From Crocosphaera chwakensis CCY0110 (GTDB lineage: Bacteria > Cyanobacteriota > Cyanobacteriia > Cyanobacteriales > Microcystaceae), in contig NZ_AAXW01000012.1 of the NCBI RefSeq assembly GCF_000169335.1, positions 71,526 to 135,525 on the forward strand: a DNA stretch of 64,000 bases. Reading direction: 5' to 3'. Shown here piece after piece: positions 35,749 to 45,499 of the stretch. A program made the translations under genes and the position numbers. Position 1 is the first letter of the stretch. The number at the start of each line of letters is the position of its first letter. The notes below the pieces were generated by a model. That model was not told where the DNA came from and made no database searches. It worked only from the letters and a program-made list of their open reading frames with translations.

Positions 35749-36555
35749 ATGGAACAATTTTGGTCTGAGGTCTTAAACTTTTGTAAAAAGACCACAACAG
35801 CGATCGCAGACACCTTAATAGAAGAAGCAGGAAATGTTTCCCCAAATGCAAAAGACGATGGTTCTCTGGTCACATCAGCCGATCACTGGGCCGATCAAAC
35901 CATTCGAGAGGCGATCGCCTCACAATTTCCTACTCACGGAATTTTAACTGAAGAAACCACTCATATTTTTCCTGATCAAGATTGGTGTTGGATCGTTGAT
36001 CCCATCGATGGAACCACCAACTTTACCAGAGGCGTTCCCATCTGGGCCATTTCTTTGGGTTTGCTCTATCGTGGAACCCCAGTATTTGGGTTTGTCTATC
36101 TTCCCCCCCTCAAACAGTCTTTTTACGGTTATTGGTACGGAGACTCAGGATTAACAGGACCAACAGGAGCCTATTGTAACGGTCAACCCATTACCACCAG
36201 TGAAGACACCCCTAGCAAAAGTCATCTATTTAATCTTTGTGCGCGCAGTCTCAAGGTGTTGCAAAAGCCTTTTCCTTGTAAAATTCGTATGATTGGAGTA
36301 GCTAGTTATAATCTATTATTGGTAGCTTCTGGTGCTGCAGTAGGAGGCGTGGAAGCAACCCCTAAAATTTGGGATATTGCAGCCGTTTGGGTCATTGTTC
36401 AAGCAGCCGGAGGGAGTTTTATTTTCTTAGAAAATACTGCTTTTTTCCCTTTAACCATTGGTGAAAACTATGGTAAAAAATCAATTCCTTCTTTAGTTGT
36501 TAATCAGTCTAAGTTTATTTCTTTATTTAAACCGTTAGTTGAATGTGTTTTGTAA
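35749..36555 (+). CDS. Inositol monophosphatase family protein
   Basis: A Mg-dependent phosphatase of the IMPase/FBPase superfamily, 268 residues from ATG 35749 (an in-frame TTG lies three codons earlier). Metal-binding motifs: GILTEETTH, WIVDPIDGTTNFTRGVP and WDIAAVWVIVQAAGGSF. The substrate may be inositol phosphate, another sugar phosphate or PAP; cyanobacteria have several paralogues. The stop touches the start of the hydrolase at 36556, so the two genes form an operon. Confidence 0.92.
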   Translation: MEQFWSEVLNFCKKTTTAIADTLIEEAGNVSPNAKDDGSLVTSADHWADQTIREAIASQFPTHGILTEETTHIFPDQDWCWIVDPIDGTTNFTRGVPIWAISLGLLYRGTPVFGFVYLPPLKQSFYGYWYGDSGLTGPTGAYCNGQPITTSEDTPSKSHLFNLCARSLKVLQKPFPCKIRMIGVASYNLLLVASGAAVGGVEATPKIWDIAAVWVIVQAAGGSFIFLENTAFFPLTIGENYGKKSIPSLVVNQSKFISLFKPLVECVL

Positions 36556-37392
36556 ATGGTTGAACGGAAAAATATTAAACTATCTCAAGTGGAATTGTCC
36601 TATCTCGAATGGAATCAAGGGACAGAACCTTTGTTATTATTACATGGGTTAGTGGATCATGCTTTTGTCTGGTCTAGTTTAGGGGATTATTTAGCTGAAG
36701 ATTATCATATTGTCGCCCCGGATCTTCGGGGTCATGGAGAAAGTAGTAAACCGAAAAAAGGCTACAAATTTTCAGATTATATTGCTGATTTAAACCAATT
36801 TATGGATTATTTGGGTTGGCAATCCGCTCATATAATTTCTCATTCTTGGTCGGCTAAATTAGCAGCAATTTGGGTAACGAAACAACCAGAAAGGTTTAGA
36901 AATTTAATTTTAATTGATCCTTTTTTTATTGATAAAATGCCTTCATGGTTTAAAGTAACTTTCCCTATTCTCTACAAAACCTTACCGTTTTTGAAAGTAA
37001 TTGGCCCATTCAACAGCTACGAAGAAGCAGAAACCTTAGCCCGTGGATTGAAACAATATCAAGGTTGGACTCCTTTACAACAGCAAGTATTTAAGTTAGG
37101 AATGGAAGAAAAAGAACAAGGGAAATGGGGAAGTAAATTTATTAAACAAGCCAGAGATGAAATTTTTGAAGAAGTGATGAAATATGCAGGACTCACTGAA
37201 GATATTGATATTCCTACGTTATTTATTAAACCCGAAAAAGGACTGAATCGAACAGCATGGCAACTGAAGCCCTATAAAACTTATTTAAAACAGTTAGAAA
37301 TTGCCGAAGTCCCTGGAAACCATTGGGCTTTTCTAGTTGAACCCACTCCCTTTAATGAAACTGTTAAAGGCTTTTTATCCAAATTTAATTAA
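36556..37392 (+). CDS. Alpha/beta hydrolase
   Basis: A 278-residue single-domain hydrolase: oxyanion strand LLLLHGLVDHAFVWSSLGDY, VAPDLRGHGESSKP, nucleophile elbow ISHSWSAKLA (Ser in place of the first Gly of GXSXG), and the C-terminal His in VPGNHWAFLVEP. The substrate cannot be deduced. Begins one base after the inositol-phosphatase-like gene. Confidence 0.85.
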   Translation: MVERKNIKLSQVELSYLEWNQGTEPLLLLHGLVDHAFVWSSLGDYLAEDYHIVAPDLRGHGESSKPKKGYKFSDYIADLNQFMDYLGWQSAHIISHSWSAKLAAIWVTKQPERFRNLILIDPFFIDKMPSWFKVTFPILYKTLPFLKVIGPFNSYEEAETLARGLKQYQGWTPLQQQVFKLGMEEKEQGKWGSKFIKQARDEIFEEVMKYAGLTEDIDIPTLFIKPEKGLNRTAWQLKPYKTYLKQLEIAEVPGNHWAFLVEPTPFNETVKGFLSKFN

Positions 37393-37453
37393 TTAGATCG
37401 CTTCTTACTCTAATCAGATTAATTTTTAATTTCTTACTATTACCTGTTCCCCG

Positions 37454-37481
37454 TTGCCTATTGCCTATTGCCTATTGCCTA
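37454..37481. repeat. Heptanucleotide tandem repeat (TTGCCTA)x4
   Basis: Four perfect copies of TTGCCTA, preceded by CTGTTCCCCG. Related scraps occur at 5654 (TTGCCTGTTGCCTGAG), 13086, and 26910 (CTATTGCCTGTTCCCC). These resemble the short tandemly repeated repetitive (STRR) sequences known from cyanobacteria. Confidence 0.8.
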
Positions 37482-37613
37482 AAAGCGATCCCCCGTGTAC
37501 CTCACAAGATAAGAGAACTGCTATAAGATTGTTATGTTAACTAGGCAATCAGGGTAACATAAGCTATAGCTTGAGAATTTTCCCAATAATAACAAGAGGT
37601 TAAATAGATACCG

Positions 37614-38030
37614 ATGACCACAGTTTTGATTGTAGAAGATGATCCGATTAATCTTCGTGTCTTCTCAAAAATTCTCACCAAACGAGGGGGTTTAACTGTT
37701 AAAGGGACAGAAGACGTAGAAGAGGTGATGAAAATTGCCAAAGGAGGGGAAGTTGATATTATTCTGATGGATGTGTCTCTTTCCCATAGTGTTTATAAAG
37801 GGAAATCGGTTGATGGGATCAAAATTACCCAATTTCTCAAAGCTGATCCCAAAACCGCTAATTTACCCGTAATTTTAGTAACTGCCCACGCTATGGAAGG
37901 CGATCGCGAACATTTCCTAGAAAAAAGCGGGGCTGATGGTTATATCTCTAAACCGGTGGTCGATCACGAACAATTCGTTAATCAGATTTTAACCACCATC
38001 ACCAATCATCCTAAAACAGAAAAGGTTTAG
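37614..38030 (+). CDS. Single-domain response regulator (CheY-like)
   Basis: A 138-residue receiver domain without output domain. Acidic pocket in TTVLIVEDDPINLRVFSKIL, phosphoacceptor Asp in IILMDVSLS, conserved Thr/Ala in VTAHAMEGDRE and Lys in GYISKPVVDHE. It is longer than CheY because of an insert after the phospho-Asp (SHSVYKGKSVDG), typical of receivers close to the DivK/PleD kind. The cognate histidine kinase is not in the window. Confidence 0.9.
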   Translation: MTTVLIVEDDPINLRVFSKILTKRGGLTVKGTEDVEEVMKIAKGGEVDIILMDVSLSHSVYKGKSVDGIKITQFLKADPKTANLPVILVTAHAMEGDREHFLEKSGADGYISKPVVDHEQFVNQILTTITNHPKTEKV

Positions 38031-38049
38031 GGAAAAGATCCCCATTTTA

Positions 38050-38976
38050 TTACTGATCCCTGGTCTGTTCTTCATTTTCTGTCGTTGTAGAAGACTCTCC
38101 TTCTAGTTGAGTGAGAACTGATCGCATCTGAGGGGTCGTCAAAAAGGTTTGGGTATCTTTGAGTAATTTTTCTCCCCAGAGATTGTCTTTTAGATGTTGC
38201 AGTTCTGCATAATTACTATCTAATTCTAAGGCAGTTTCTCCGAATTCAAGTCCTTGTTGTTTTTGCCCTTGAACATACAAAGCAACCCCTAAAGCTAATT
38301 TAGGTTCTGCTTGTTCAGGATCAATTTCTAGGGCTTTTTCCCAATGTTGGATCGCTTCTTTAATATTTCCCTGTTCGTACTTAATTAAACCAATGTTATT
38401 AATAGCTGGCCAAAAATCTTCTTGTTGATCAACTGCTTTTTGATAAACGGCGATCGCTTCCCCCATGCGACCTAGTTTAAAATAAGCATTTCCTAAGTCA
38501 AACTGCGCTGAAGGGACATCAGATTTTATCTTTAATCCTTCTTCTAATTCGGTGGCCGCTTGTTGATATTTCCCTTGTTGAAAATAAGCATTTCCTAGGG
38601 TAAATTTAATGCCCACTTCTTCGGGTTGTAGGGCTAAGGCTTTTTCTAAAGCCGTTACCCCTGGGTCTAACTCTTGTTTAATAATATATAACGTTCCTAA
38701 AATAAACCAAGGTTGATACTCATTTGGGGCTAACTGAGTGGCTAGTTTTGCCCGTGATAAGGCTAACTCATGTTGTTGAAAGCGGATCAATTGGGCCGCT
38801 TCTTCAGCCACTTGTAAGCCTTGCTCTTTCAATTCTTCTGCATTTAGTTGAGGGGTGTAGGGTAGAAGCATTTGTCCCATAACCGGAACACTGAACTGCC
38901 AAACTCCCACACTCACCAATAAAGATAGTAACCAATTACGTTTAAACACAGTTTGATCTCTAAGTTTGTTTAACAT
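38050..38976 (-). CDS. TPR repeat protein with N-terminal membrane anchor
   Basis: A 308-residue protein with an N-terminal hydrophobic stretch (WLLSLLVSVGVWQFSVPVMG) followed by about five to six tetratricopeptide repeats (for example GIKFTLGNAYFQQGKYQQAA, AQFDLGNAYFKLGRMGEAIA, NIGLIKYEQGNIKEAIQHWE). It ends with a polar tail. TPR proteins of this kind scaffold complexes at the cytoplasmic or thylakoid membrane; the partner is unknown. Converges on the response regulator gene. Confidence 0.85.
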   Translation of the reverse strand: MLNKLRDQTVFKRNWLLSLLVSVGVWQFSVPVMGQMLLPYTPQLNAEELKEQGLQVAEEAAQLIRFQQHELALSRAKLATQLAPNEYQPWFILGTLYIIKQELDPGVTALEKALALQPEEVGIKFTLGNAYFQQGKYQQAATELEEGLKIKSDVPSAQFDLGNAYFKLGRMGEAIAVYQKAVDQQEDFWPAINNIGLIKYEQGNIKEAIQHWEKALEIDPEQAEPKLALGVALYVQGQKQQGLEFGETALELDSNYAELQHLKDNLWGEKLLKDTQTFLTTPQMRSVLTQLEGESSTTTENEEQTRDQ

Positions 38977-39049
38977 TGTGCGCCTTTCCTAGTGTAGAGG
39001 AAAAAGATATGATTAGTGATTGCCACAATAAATCATTAAGGTTAAAAAG

Positions 39050-40063
39050 TTATCCAACTTGGGATTTTTTATATTCAATCAGCGTGGCTGGTTGACCTTG
39101 CAATTTTTTCAACCAATACTTAAATTGACCAATAATTTGAGGAAATTTGCCTAAAACACAGAAGAAAGCATATAAACGGCTATGGGACTTGCTATCCCCA
39201 CAAGCGCAACGATATCGATAAATACGCCATCCTAACAGGGGATACCCTATCAATAAAATCAGGCTTAAACCGTATGTCCACCAAGCTAACCCCAAAGCCA
39301 TTACGGGTAAAATCAACCCCCATAACCAATTACTAATCCCCTGACGTACCATATACTTTTCAGGGGTGAAACCGTACATGGCCATTCCCTGAGCAATAGC
39401 CCAACCACTTCGCACCATACGGGACCACCATTGACTAAACTGAGTCATGTCTGCATCATGATAGGTCATATCGTGGTCTAAACGCCAAATTTTCCATCCT
39501 TGGCCACGTAAACGGATGCACATTTCTGGTTCTTCCCCACAAATTAAGCTATCATTGAATCCCTTTACCTGTTGGAGTGCTTCGACTCTCATCAACGCAT
39601 CACCCCCACAAGCATTGGCTTCTCCGATGGGGGTATTCCATTCCATATCCGCTAAACGGTTATAAGCAGTCGCATCGGGAAATTTTTCTTTTCTTCTACC
39701 ACAAACAATGGCTAAAGTTGGGTTTTGGTCTAATTTCTCTAAAGCCTTTTCTATCCATCCATCAGCTAGGGTACAATCTCCATCCATAAATTGAACGTAG
39801 GTAAGGTTAGGATATTGTTTGAGTAGCCATGTAAATCCTGTATTACGGCCTCTAGCTGCTGTAAAAGGGCGATCGCTATCTAGAGAAATTACTGATACTC
39901 CTAAGGATTTTGCTGTTTCTATACTGCCATCGGTTGAGCCAGAATCAACATACATAATTGGAGCATTATCATACTTTTTAGTCTCATTAATAACAGATTT
40001 TAAACAACTGATTAAGCGTTGTCCTTCGTTTCTTCCAATGATCACAAATCCTAATTCAGACAT
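39050..40063 (-). CDS. Glycosyltransferase family 2
   Basis: A 337-residue GT-A glycosyltransferase: N-terminal VIIGRNEGQRLISCLKSVIN, YVDSGSTDGSIETAKSLGVS, metal-binding FMDGDCTLADGW, and ANACGGDALMRVEALQQVKG with CGEEPEMCIRLRGQGW. Two or three C-terminal hydrophobic segments (LPVMALGLAWWTYGLSLILL) attach it to the membrane. Likely adds sugars to a lipid-linked or surface glycan. Confidence 0.88.
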   Translation of the reverse strand: MSELGFVIIGRNEGQRLISCLKSVINETKKYDNAPIMYVDSGSTDGSIETAKSLGVSVISLDSDRPFTAARGRNTGFTWLLKQYPNLTYVQFMDGDCTLADGWIEKALEKLDQNPTLAIVCGRRKEKFPDATAYNRLADMEWNTPIGEANACGGDALMRVEALQQVKGFNDSLICGEEPEMCIRLRGQGWKIWRLDHDMTYHDADMTQFSQWWSRMVRSGWAIAQGMAMYGFTPEKYMVRQGISNWLWGLILPVMALGLAWWTYGLSLILLIGYPLLGWRIYRYRCACGDSKSHSRLYAFFCVLGKFPQIIGQFKYWLKKLQGQPATLIEYKKSQVG

Positions 40064-40225
40064 TATTTTATATCAAAATTATCCTAATTATAAGCTGATT
40101 CTTAGCATAACATAAAACAATATTTATTCTTTTCAAATTTAGTTGATAACAAACAATCAACAAATTTCAATCAATTAAACAATATTATCTAATATTTTAG
40201 TTTATTTTTTTGATATATAACAAGT

Positions 40226-41275
40226 TTAAAATTTACAAATCGAATCAGGTTTAATGGGGCAATTAAAGTTGTAAAGAGGGTTATTAGAAATATCAATAGA
40301 GGTGATTTGAGTTAATAAATTAAGTGGAGAAATATCTTGAATCTTATTATTATTAAGTTGAAGTTTAGATAGTTTTTTAAGATTAGATAATGGCGTAATA
40401 TCAATAATATTATTATAGGATAAATAAACTTTTTCTAAATTGAACAGATTTGATAAAGGAGTAATATTATTGACAAAATTCTTGTCAAGAATTAAGAGAC
40501 TAAGTTTGGTTAATTTGGATAAAGGACTCAGATCATGAATTTGATTATCACCAGCGATAAAAACCTTTAATTTATCAAGATTTTCTAAGCTGCTAATATC
40601 TTTTATATTATTGTGAAGTAAAGAGATTCCTTGTAAATTCCTTAGATTAGATAAAGTAGAAATATCAGTAATTCTATTATTATCAAAAATAATAACTTCT
40701 AATTTATTAAGTGAAGCGATGGGATTAATAATAGAAATTTTATTAAAAGGAAGATAAAGATGAGTCATATTAGTTAACTCAAAAAGAGGCTTTAAATTAC
40801 TAACCTGGTTATTCCACATCCAAAGTGTATCTAATTTTTTCATATTAGATAATGGCGTAATATTACTAATATTGTTATTAGATAACTCTAATTTTTCAAT
40901 TCTTTTTAAAGATGACAGAGGTGTAATATCAGATATTTCATTGTCTGCTAAATATAATTCTGTTAATCTTTGAAATGAAGATAATGGGGTCAAGTCTTCA
41001 ATAGCTGTAGCTGATAGGTCTAATTGTTCTAACTTTGCTAGGTTACGGCCAGCAATTTCGCAGTCGGCATTATTAGCTTTTTCTAATAAAATTGAGACAG
41101 TATACTGCGCTTTTTCTGATAGTTTTTCTTGATGTAAACATAATTCAGTAAAAGCTGTAGTTGCATTTAAAGATGTATAATTTAGCCAAGTTTCACTTAA
41201 AAAAAGAAACAATAATAAACCGAATAAAAATTGAATAACGCGAGAAGAAAGAATGACTTGTTTAAAACGTAGCAT
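40226..41275 (-). CDS. Leucine-rich repeat protein, membrane anchored
   Basis: A 349-residue protein with an N-terminal hydrophobic segment (VIQFLFGLLLFLFLSETWLN) and about ten 22-residue leucine-rich repeats of the internalin/LRR_4 kind (ITPLSSLKRIEKLELSNNNI, then SNITPLSNMKKLDTLWMWNN and so on). Asn and Ile positions are well preserved. It ends with two cysteines (FNCPIKPDSICKF) that may form a capping disulfide. A surface-exposed binding role is inferred. Confidence 0.85.
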   Translation of the reverse strand: MLRFKQVILSSRVIQFLFGLLLFLFLSETWLNYTSLNATTAFTELCLHQEKLSEKAQYTVSILLEKANNADCEIAGRNLAKLEQLDLSATAIEDLTPLSSFQRLTELYLADNEISDITPLSSLKRIEKLELSNNNISNITPLSNMKKLDTLWMWNNQVSNLKPLFELTNMTHLYLPFNKISIINPIASLNKLEVIIFDNNRITDISTLSNLRNLQGISLLHNNIKDISSLENLDKLKVFIAGDNQIHDLSPLSKLTKLSLLILDKNFVNNITPLSNLFNLEKVYLSYNNIIDITPLSNLKKLSKLQLNNNKIQDISPLNLLTQITSIDISNNPLYNFNCPIKPDSICKF

Positions 41276-41616
41276 AATATAAGCATCCTCAAAAAATATT
41301 AGTAATAAAAAAATATTTGACCGTATTTTCCTCAGTATAACATAATACTTTTAAAAGCAAAAAGAATATATAGTGCAGTGTTCTAGGTACTAATTTTTAT
41401 TGATCTCGATCACAATTTCAGATTCTCCATTCTCTTATTATTTTCATTTTGAATACTATTAATAATGTGTAAATCTCTTTGAGGATAAGGAATTTCAATA
41501 TTATTCTTCTTAAAGACTCTATCATTATTTTCAAAGTATACTAACTTAGGTTTTTAGACTTTCATCAGTAACTGTATTTATGTTACAGTTTATTGGTAAT
41601 CATTGATTTATTTGGG
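41276..41616. other. 340-bp intergenic region containing an MscS gene scrap
   Basis: Apart from the minus-strand remnant at 41410-41541, no coding or RNA feature is evident. The part next to 41617 should carry the SOUL gene promoter. Confidence 0.45.
41410..41541 (-). pseudogene. C-terminal remnant of an MscS-type channel gene
   Basis: On the minus strand 43 codons read VYFENNDRVFKKNNIEIPYP and QRDLHIINSIQNEN to a stop. The pattern FKKNNIEIPYPQRDLHI is the conserved C-terminal strand of the MscS cytoplasmic domain. A stop codon lies a few codons upstream and no other MscS sequence is attached. The intact MscS-like gene at 43240 does not end in this motif, so the scrap derives from a different paralogue. 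Confidence 0.65.
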
Positions 41617-42213
41617 ATGAAATTTTACTATTTGTTATTACCATTAGGTATTATAGCGATCGCTTGGTTTGCTTTTGGTATTTATCAGGCTAATAGTGCG
41701 CCACTTCCTGTCGGTTTTCCCTCTCCTACTACCCCAGGAAAGATAGAAATTAAGCAATATCCTGCTTATCGTGCTGCTACATATTACTATTCAGGCAATT
41801 TCTCTGAAGCAGGAAGTCAAGCTTTTTCTTCTTTATATCAACATATAAGCAGTAATAATATTTCTATGACGGCACCGGTCGAAACTCGTTACCCTCTCAA
41901 TACCTTAGAAACCAATGAAAAAACAGGGGAAGCCACAGTATCATTTCTCTATCGAAATACAGATATTTATCCTCAAGAAATAGCCGATAATATTACAGTA
42001 GAAGATGTTCCTTCTATGACAGTGGTAAGCTTAGGATTAGTTGGGGGTTATTCCTACAAAAGTTATCAAGAAGGAATAGAAAAGCTAAAAAATTGGCTAT
42101 CAGAAAATCCTTCTTATCAAATGGTAGGAAAACCTCGCCGTTTGTTTTATGACGGCCCTTATAAACCAGATGCTACAAAACGTAGCGAAATTCAAATCCC
42201 AGTCACTCAATAA
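41617..42213 (+). CDS. SOUL heme-binding family protein
   Basis: A protein of about 198 residues with an N-terminal membrane anchor (YYLLLPLGIIAIAWFAFGIY). The SOUL domain follows: KIEIKQYPAYRAATYYYSGN, NNISMTAPVETRYP, VSFLYRNTDIYPQEIADNI and GYSYKSYQEGIEKLKNWLSE. Such proteins bind heme or related tetrapyrroles; the role in cyanobacteria is unknown. Start ATG 41617 is preferred to the TTG at 41593. Ends 13 bp before the aldo/keto reductase. Confidence 0.85.
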   Translation: MKFYYLLLPLGIIAIAWFAFGIYQANSAPLPVGFPSPTTPGKIEIKQYPAYRAATYYYSGNFSEAGSQAFSSLYQHISSNNISMTAPVETRYPLNTLETNEKTGEATVSFLYRNTDIYPQEIADNITVEDVPSMTVVSLGLVGGYSYKSYQEGIEKLKNWLSENPSYQMVGKPRRLFYDGPYKPDATKRSEIQIPVTQ

Positions 42214-42226
42214 ACTGACTAGAATT

Positions 42227-43186
42227 ATGAAAACTTTGACATTAAATAACGGAAATATCATTCCTCAATTTGGACTAGGAACCTGGAAATCAGAACCTGG
42301 AAAAGTTAAAAATGCAGTAAAATATGCTTTAAGTGTTGGTTACAAACATATTGATTGTGCGCCAATTTATGGTAATGAAAAAGAAGTTGGAGAAGGATTA
42401 ACAGAATCTTTTCAAGAAAATGTTGTTAAACGAGAAAACATTTTTATTACCTCCAAACTATGGAATAATCGACATTATAAAAAGGATGTTATTCCTGCTT
42501 TAAAAAAAACTTTACAAGACTTACAACTCTTACAACTCGATTATTTAGATTTATATCTAATTCATTGGCCTGTAGCTTTTAAACCAAACGTAAACTTTCC
42601 AGAAGATACGTCAGGTTTAGTTCCTTTATCAGAAGTTCCTTTAATAGAAACATGGCAAGGAATGGAACAAGCTATTGATGAAGGTTTAGTTAAAAATATT
42701 GGAGTTTCTAACTTTAGCATCAAAAAATTAGAGAATATAAAAGCAAATTCTCGTATTCAACCTTCCATGAATCAAGTAGAATGTCATCCTTATTTACAAC
42801 AAGATGAATTACTTACCTACTGCAAAAAAAATAATATAGCATTCACCGCCTATTCTCCTCTCGGTTCAAAAGATAGACCTGATTTCGTTAAGAATGATAA
42901 TGAACCAATTTTGTTAGAAAATGAAGTCATTAAAAATATAGCCCAAAAACATCAAGCAACTACCGCACAAATTTTAATACAATGGGCAATAGAAAGAGGG
43001 ACAGTGGTTATTCCTAAATCAGTTTCCCCTGAGAGAATTCAAGAAAACTTTGAGGCACAAAATATTGTTTTAGACGTAGAAGATATGGAACAAATTAAAA
43101 ACCTCAATCAAAATTATCGTTATGTAGATGGTTCCTTTTTTGCCCTTCCTAATAGTAGTTATACTGTTGAAAGTATTTGGGCTTAA
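42227..43186 (+). CDS. Aldo/keto reductase
   Basis: An NADPH-dependent carbonyl reductase of 319 residues from ATG 42227 (MKTLTLNNGNIIPQFGLGTW); the frame is open further upstream over the end of the SOUL gene but that is out of family. Catalytic tetrad visible: Asp in YKHIDCAPIYGNE, Tyr in the same block, Lys in FITSKLWN, His in YLIHWPVAF. NADP-binding IPKSVSPERIQEN near the C-terminus. Likely reduces aldehydes formed in oxidative stress. Confidence 0.93.
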   Translation: MKTLTLNNGNIIPQFGLGTWKSEPGKVKNAVKYALSVGYKHIDCAPIYGNEKEVGEGLTESFQENVVKRENIFITSKLWNNRHYKKDVIPALKKTLQDLQLLQLDYLDLYLIHWPVAFKPNVNFPEDTSGLVPLSEVPLIETWQGMEQAIDEGLVKNIGVSNFSIKKLENIKANSRIQPSMNQVECHPYLQQDELLTYCKKNNIAFTAYSPLGSKDRPDFVKNDNEPILLENEVIKNIAQKHQATTAQILIQWAIERGTVVIPKSVSPERIQENFEAQNIVLDVEDMEQIKNLNQNYRYVDGSFFALPNSSYTVESIWA

Positions 43187-43239
43187 TTAATTATTAACTT
43201 GGGGTAATGTCGATGAGTTTAGACAACTAAACCCTTTTT

Positions 43240-45153
43240 TTATTTCTCTCCTATTTTAAGGGTTGTAAAATCATAACTAGAGGGGCTTTGAAATACTCTC
43301 AAATCAAACTGAGGAATCATACAAAACATATGGTCAAAAATAGTTGATTGAATCTCTTCATAGCGCGCCCAAGCAGTGTCGGTACAATAAACATAAATTT
43401 CGATAGGTAAACCATGTTCAGTGGGATGTAGTTGACGCACTAAAAAATAAGGTCCCGAACTTATTTTAGGATGTGCTTGTAAATAAGCCATCATATAAGC
43501 ACGAAATACACTAATATTACTTAACCATTTTTCATCAAGATATGAAAACTTATCATTATCAATAGAATCTTGTTGAATTTGTTGATATTGTTCTTTAATT
43601 TCTTCGCCAATATAATTCATGTTAGAAAATCTTTCTAACATTTCTTGATCACAAAATTTAATAGAAGTCATGTCAATATAAACGGCGCGTTGAATTTTTC
43701 TTACTTTTAATTCAAACATAATACGCCAATTTTTAAAGGAATCAGAGATTAACGCATAGGTAGGAATAGAGGTAATACTATTATCCCAATTAAGCACTTT
43801 GACGGTAAATAAATTAACTTCATTAATAAAACCGTCAGCCCCATATTTAGGCATTTCAATCCAATCTCCCAAGGCTATCATAGGATTTACTGCTAACTGT
43901 AAACCAGCAGTAAATCCCATAATAGAATCTTTAAAAACAATCATTAAAACCGCACTTCCTGCACCTACCGCAGCTAGAATATTAGTAAGGGGTTGATTAA
44001 TGGATTTAGAAGTAACAATCAAAATTAATAAAATTATAATTAAAATATAAAAAAGTTGTACAAAGACTCTAATGGGAATAGATTTTAATGTTTCCTGTGA
44101 TTCAGTAAATTTAACAATAAGGTCGAGAATTCGACTAATAACCAAAAAAGCAATAATTGAAGTAGAAATAGTAATAGTATTGTCTAATAGCCAATAACCA
44201 GTTTGATAAGAATCAGGAAAACCTCTAAAAATTAAACCCATACCAGGAAACCAAATTATAGCGTGTCCAACTAATAATAGGTTACGGTTCCAGAAGATAG
44301 ATTTTTTGTGCTTTTGACGGGGTACTAAATATTTATGTGAGGCAAATAATAACCAACTAGCTATTATCATTAAAATAAAAATGCCAAAAGAAATAATACT
44401 TTGCTGTAAAATAAACTGAGGTTGACGTAACTTCCAAGCTTTCTCTAGCGCATCATTAACAACTTGAGAACCAATTTTTGCTAATTCAGAAATGGGAAGT
44501 CCATAGAGTCGAGAATCTGCTTCTGTGATAGTCATCAATAACCATTTTTGTTTTAGCGTAGAATCATTATTTCCAGATTGATTGGTTCGAGAAATAACTA
44601 ACACAGTTTCCTGATTAAGAATAGACGGAAAAACCCTCATTTCATCAGGTTTTATATGTCTTTTGACAATTTCATTTAGAGTGTTTTCAATTCTTTTAAC
44701 ACGAGCCTTCAAAATATTACTATTTTCTTCAATATTGCCTGCAACAGGCAAAACAATACGACCATCTAATTTAACAGCCCGATATTGAATATTGCCTAAT
44801 TTACCTGATGATAAACTAAATAAACCAAGCGCATATAATTCTTGTTTTTTTTCAAGTAAATTTTCTGCTTCTTTAGCACTAATATTAAATCTTTGGGCGA
44901 AATTGTGAAGTTCAGGATTGGACTCCAGTTTATTTAACTCGGAATCTTCAACTTGTTTTGCAGAAGTAGAAGATTTGGAACCAAAGACAAGGTCTTGTGT
45001 TTGAATTACAGGAGAAGTAGTAATTATAATCAATACACAAAAAATAAAGCTAATAAAAATCTTAAAAATTAAGAAACGAAAAGAAGTTACTTTTTTAATC
45101 AATATTGTCCTTAATTGCTGCATCATGAAATTGATTAAGTAAACTGTCATCAA
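43240..45153 (-). CDS. Mechanosensitive ion channel, MscS family (large)
   Basis: A 637-residue member of the MscS superfamily. An N-terminal membrane segment is followed by a periplasmic region (to about residue 240), then several hydrophobic helices; the pore and beta region is ILAAVGAGSAVLMIVFKDSI, MGFTAGLQLAVNPMIALGDW and IEMPKYGADGFINEV. The C-terminal domain (EIYVYCTDTAWARYEEIQST) is of the long MscS-like kind. Protects cells in osmotic downshock in related systems. Some codons before the likely start (three Met near the N-terminus) are optional. Confidence 0.88.
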   Translation of the reverse strand: MMTVYLINFMMQQLRTILIKKVTSFRFLIFKIFISFIFCVLIIITTSPVIQTQDLVFGSKSSTSAKQVEDSELNKLESNPELHNFAQRFNISAKEAENLLEKKQELYALGLFSLSSGKLGNIQYRAVKLDGRIVLPVAGNIEENSNILKARVKRIENTLNEIVKRHIKPDEMRVFPSILNQETVLVISRTNQSGNNDSTLKQKWLLMTITEADSRLYGLPISELAKIGSQVVNDALEKAWKLRQPQFILQQSIISFGIFILMIIASWLLFASHKYLVPRQKHKKSIFWNRNLLLVGHAIIWFPGMGLIFRGFPDSYQTGYWLLDNTITISTSIIAFLVISRILDLIVKFTESQETLKSIPIRVFVQLFYILIIILLILIVTSKSINQPLTNILAAVGAGSAVLMIVFKDSIMGFTAGLQLAVNPMIALGDWIEMPKYGADGFINEVNLFTVKVLNWDNSITSIPTYALISDSFKNWRIMFELKVRKIQRAVYIDMTSIKFCDQEMLERFSNMNYIGEEIKEQYQQIQQDSIDNDKFSYLDEKWLSNISVFRAYMMAYLQAHPKISSGPYFLVRQLHPTEHGLPIEIYVYCTDTAWARYEEIQSTIFDHMFCMIPQFDLRVFQSPSSYDFTTLKIGEK

Positions 45154-45499
45154 TGAGGGTAAAATAAATCAACAAGGCTAGAAATCATTAGCCTTCAATT
45201 ATTCTAAATTAAATATCTATCAACTGTGAAATGCTTAAGGATGAGTACCAAAAAAACCTTAATCTTTTCAACCGCCACTATTAAACCAGTTAATTTTTCC
45301 TGTTCCCACGTTCCATAGCTCGTAGTGCTACAAAAGTTCCGTTGCATTGTTGCTTCAGAATTGTAGAACTTGTCAAAGTCTCTCTAATAGGGGATGTTGA
45401 AACTTCTAAAGAATGATGACAATGAAATTAGTTGCTGATCATCATTGAATTTTTATCTAATTTATTTATATTAGCTAGATATTTTATCAAGCTTATTTT
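45154..45499. other. 346-bp divergent intergenic region (mscS / efflux operon)
   Basis: No gene is seen. Both neighbouring genes are transcribed away from it, so it should hold two promoters. A weak scrap TTCCTGTTCCCACGTTCC near 45297 resembles the repeat tracts at 26915 and 37445. Confidence 0.4.

Noticed and set aside
37440..37490. CRISPR-like tandem repeat
   Set aside because: Seven-base tandem units without spacers; no cas genes. No CRISPR array was seen anywhere in the window.
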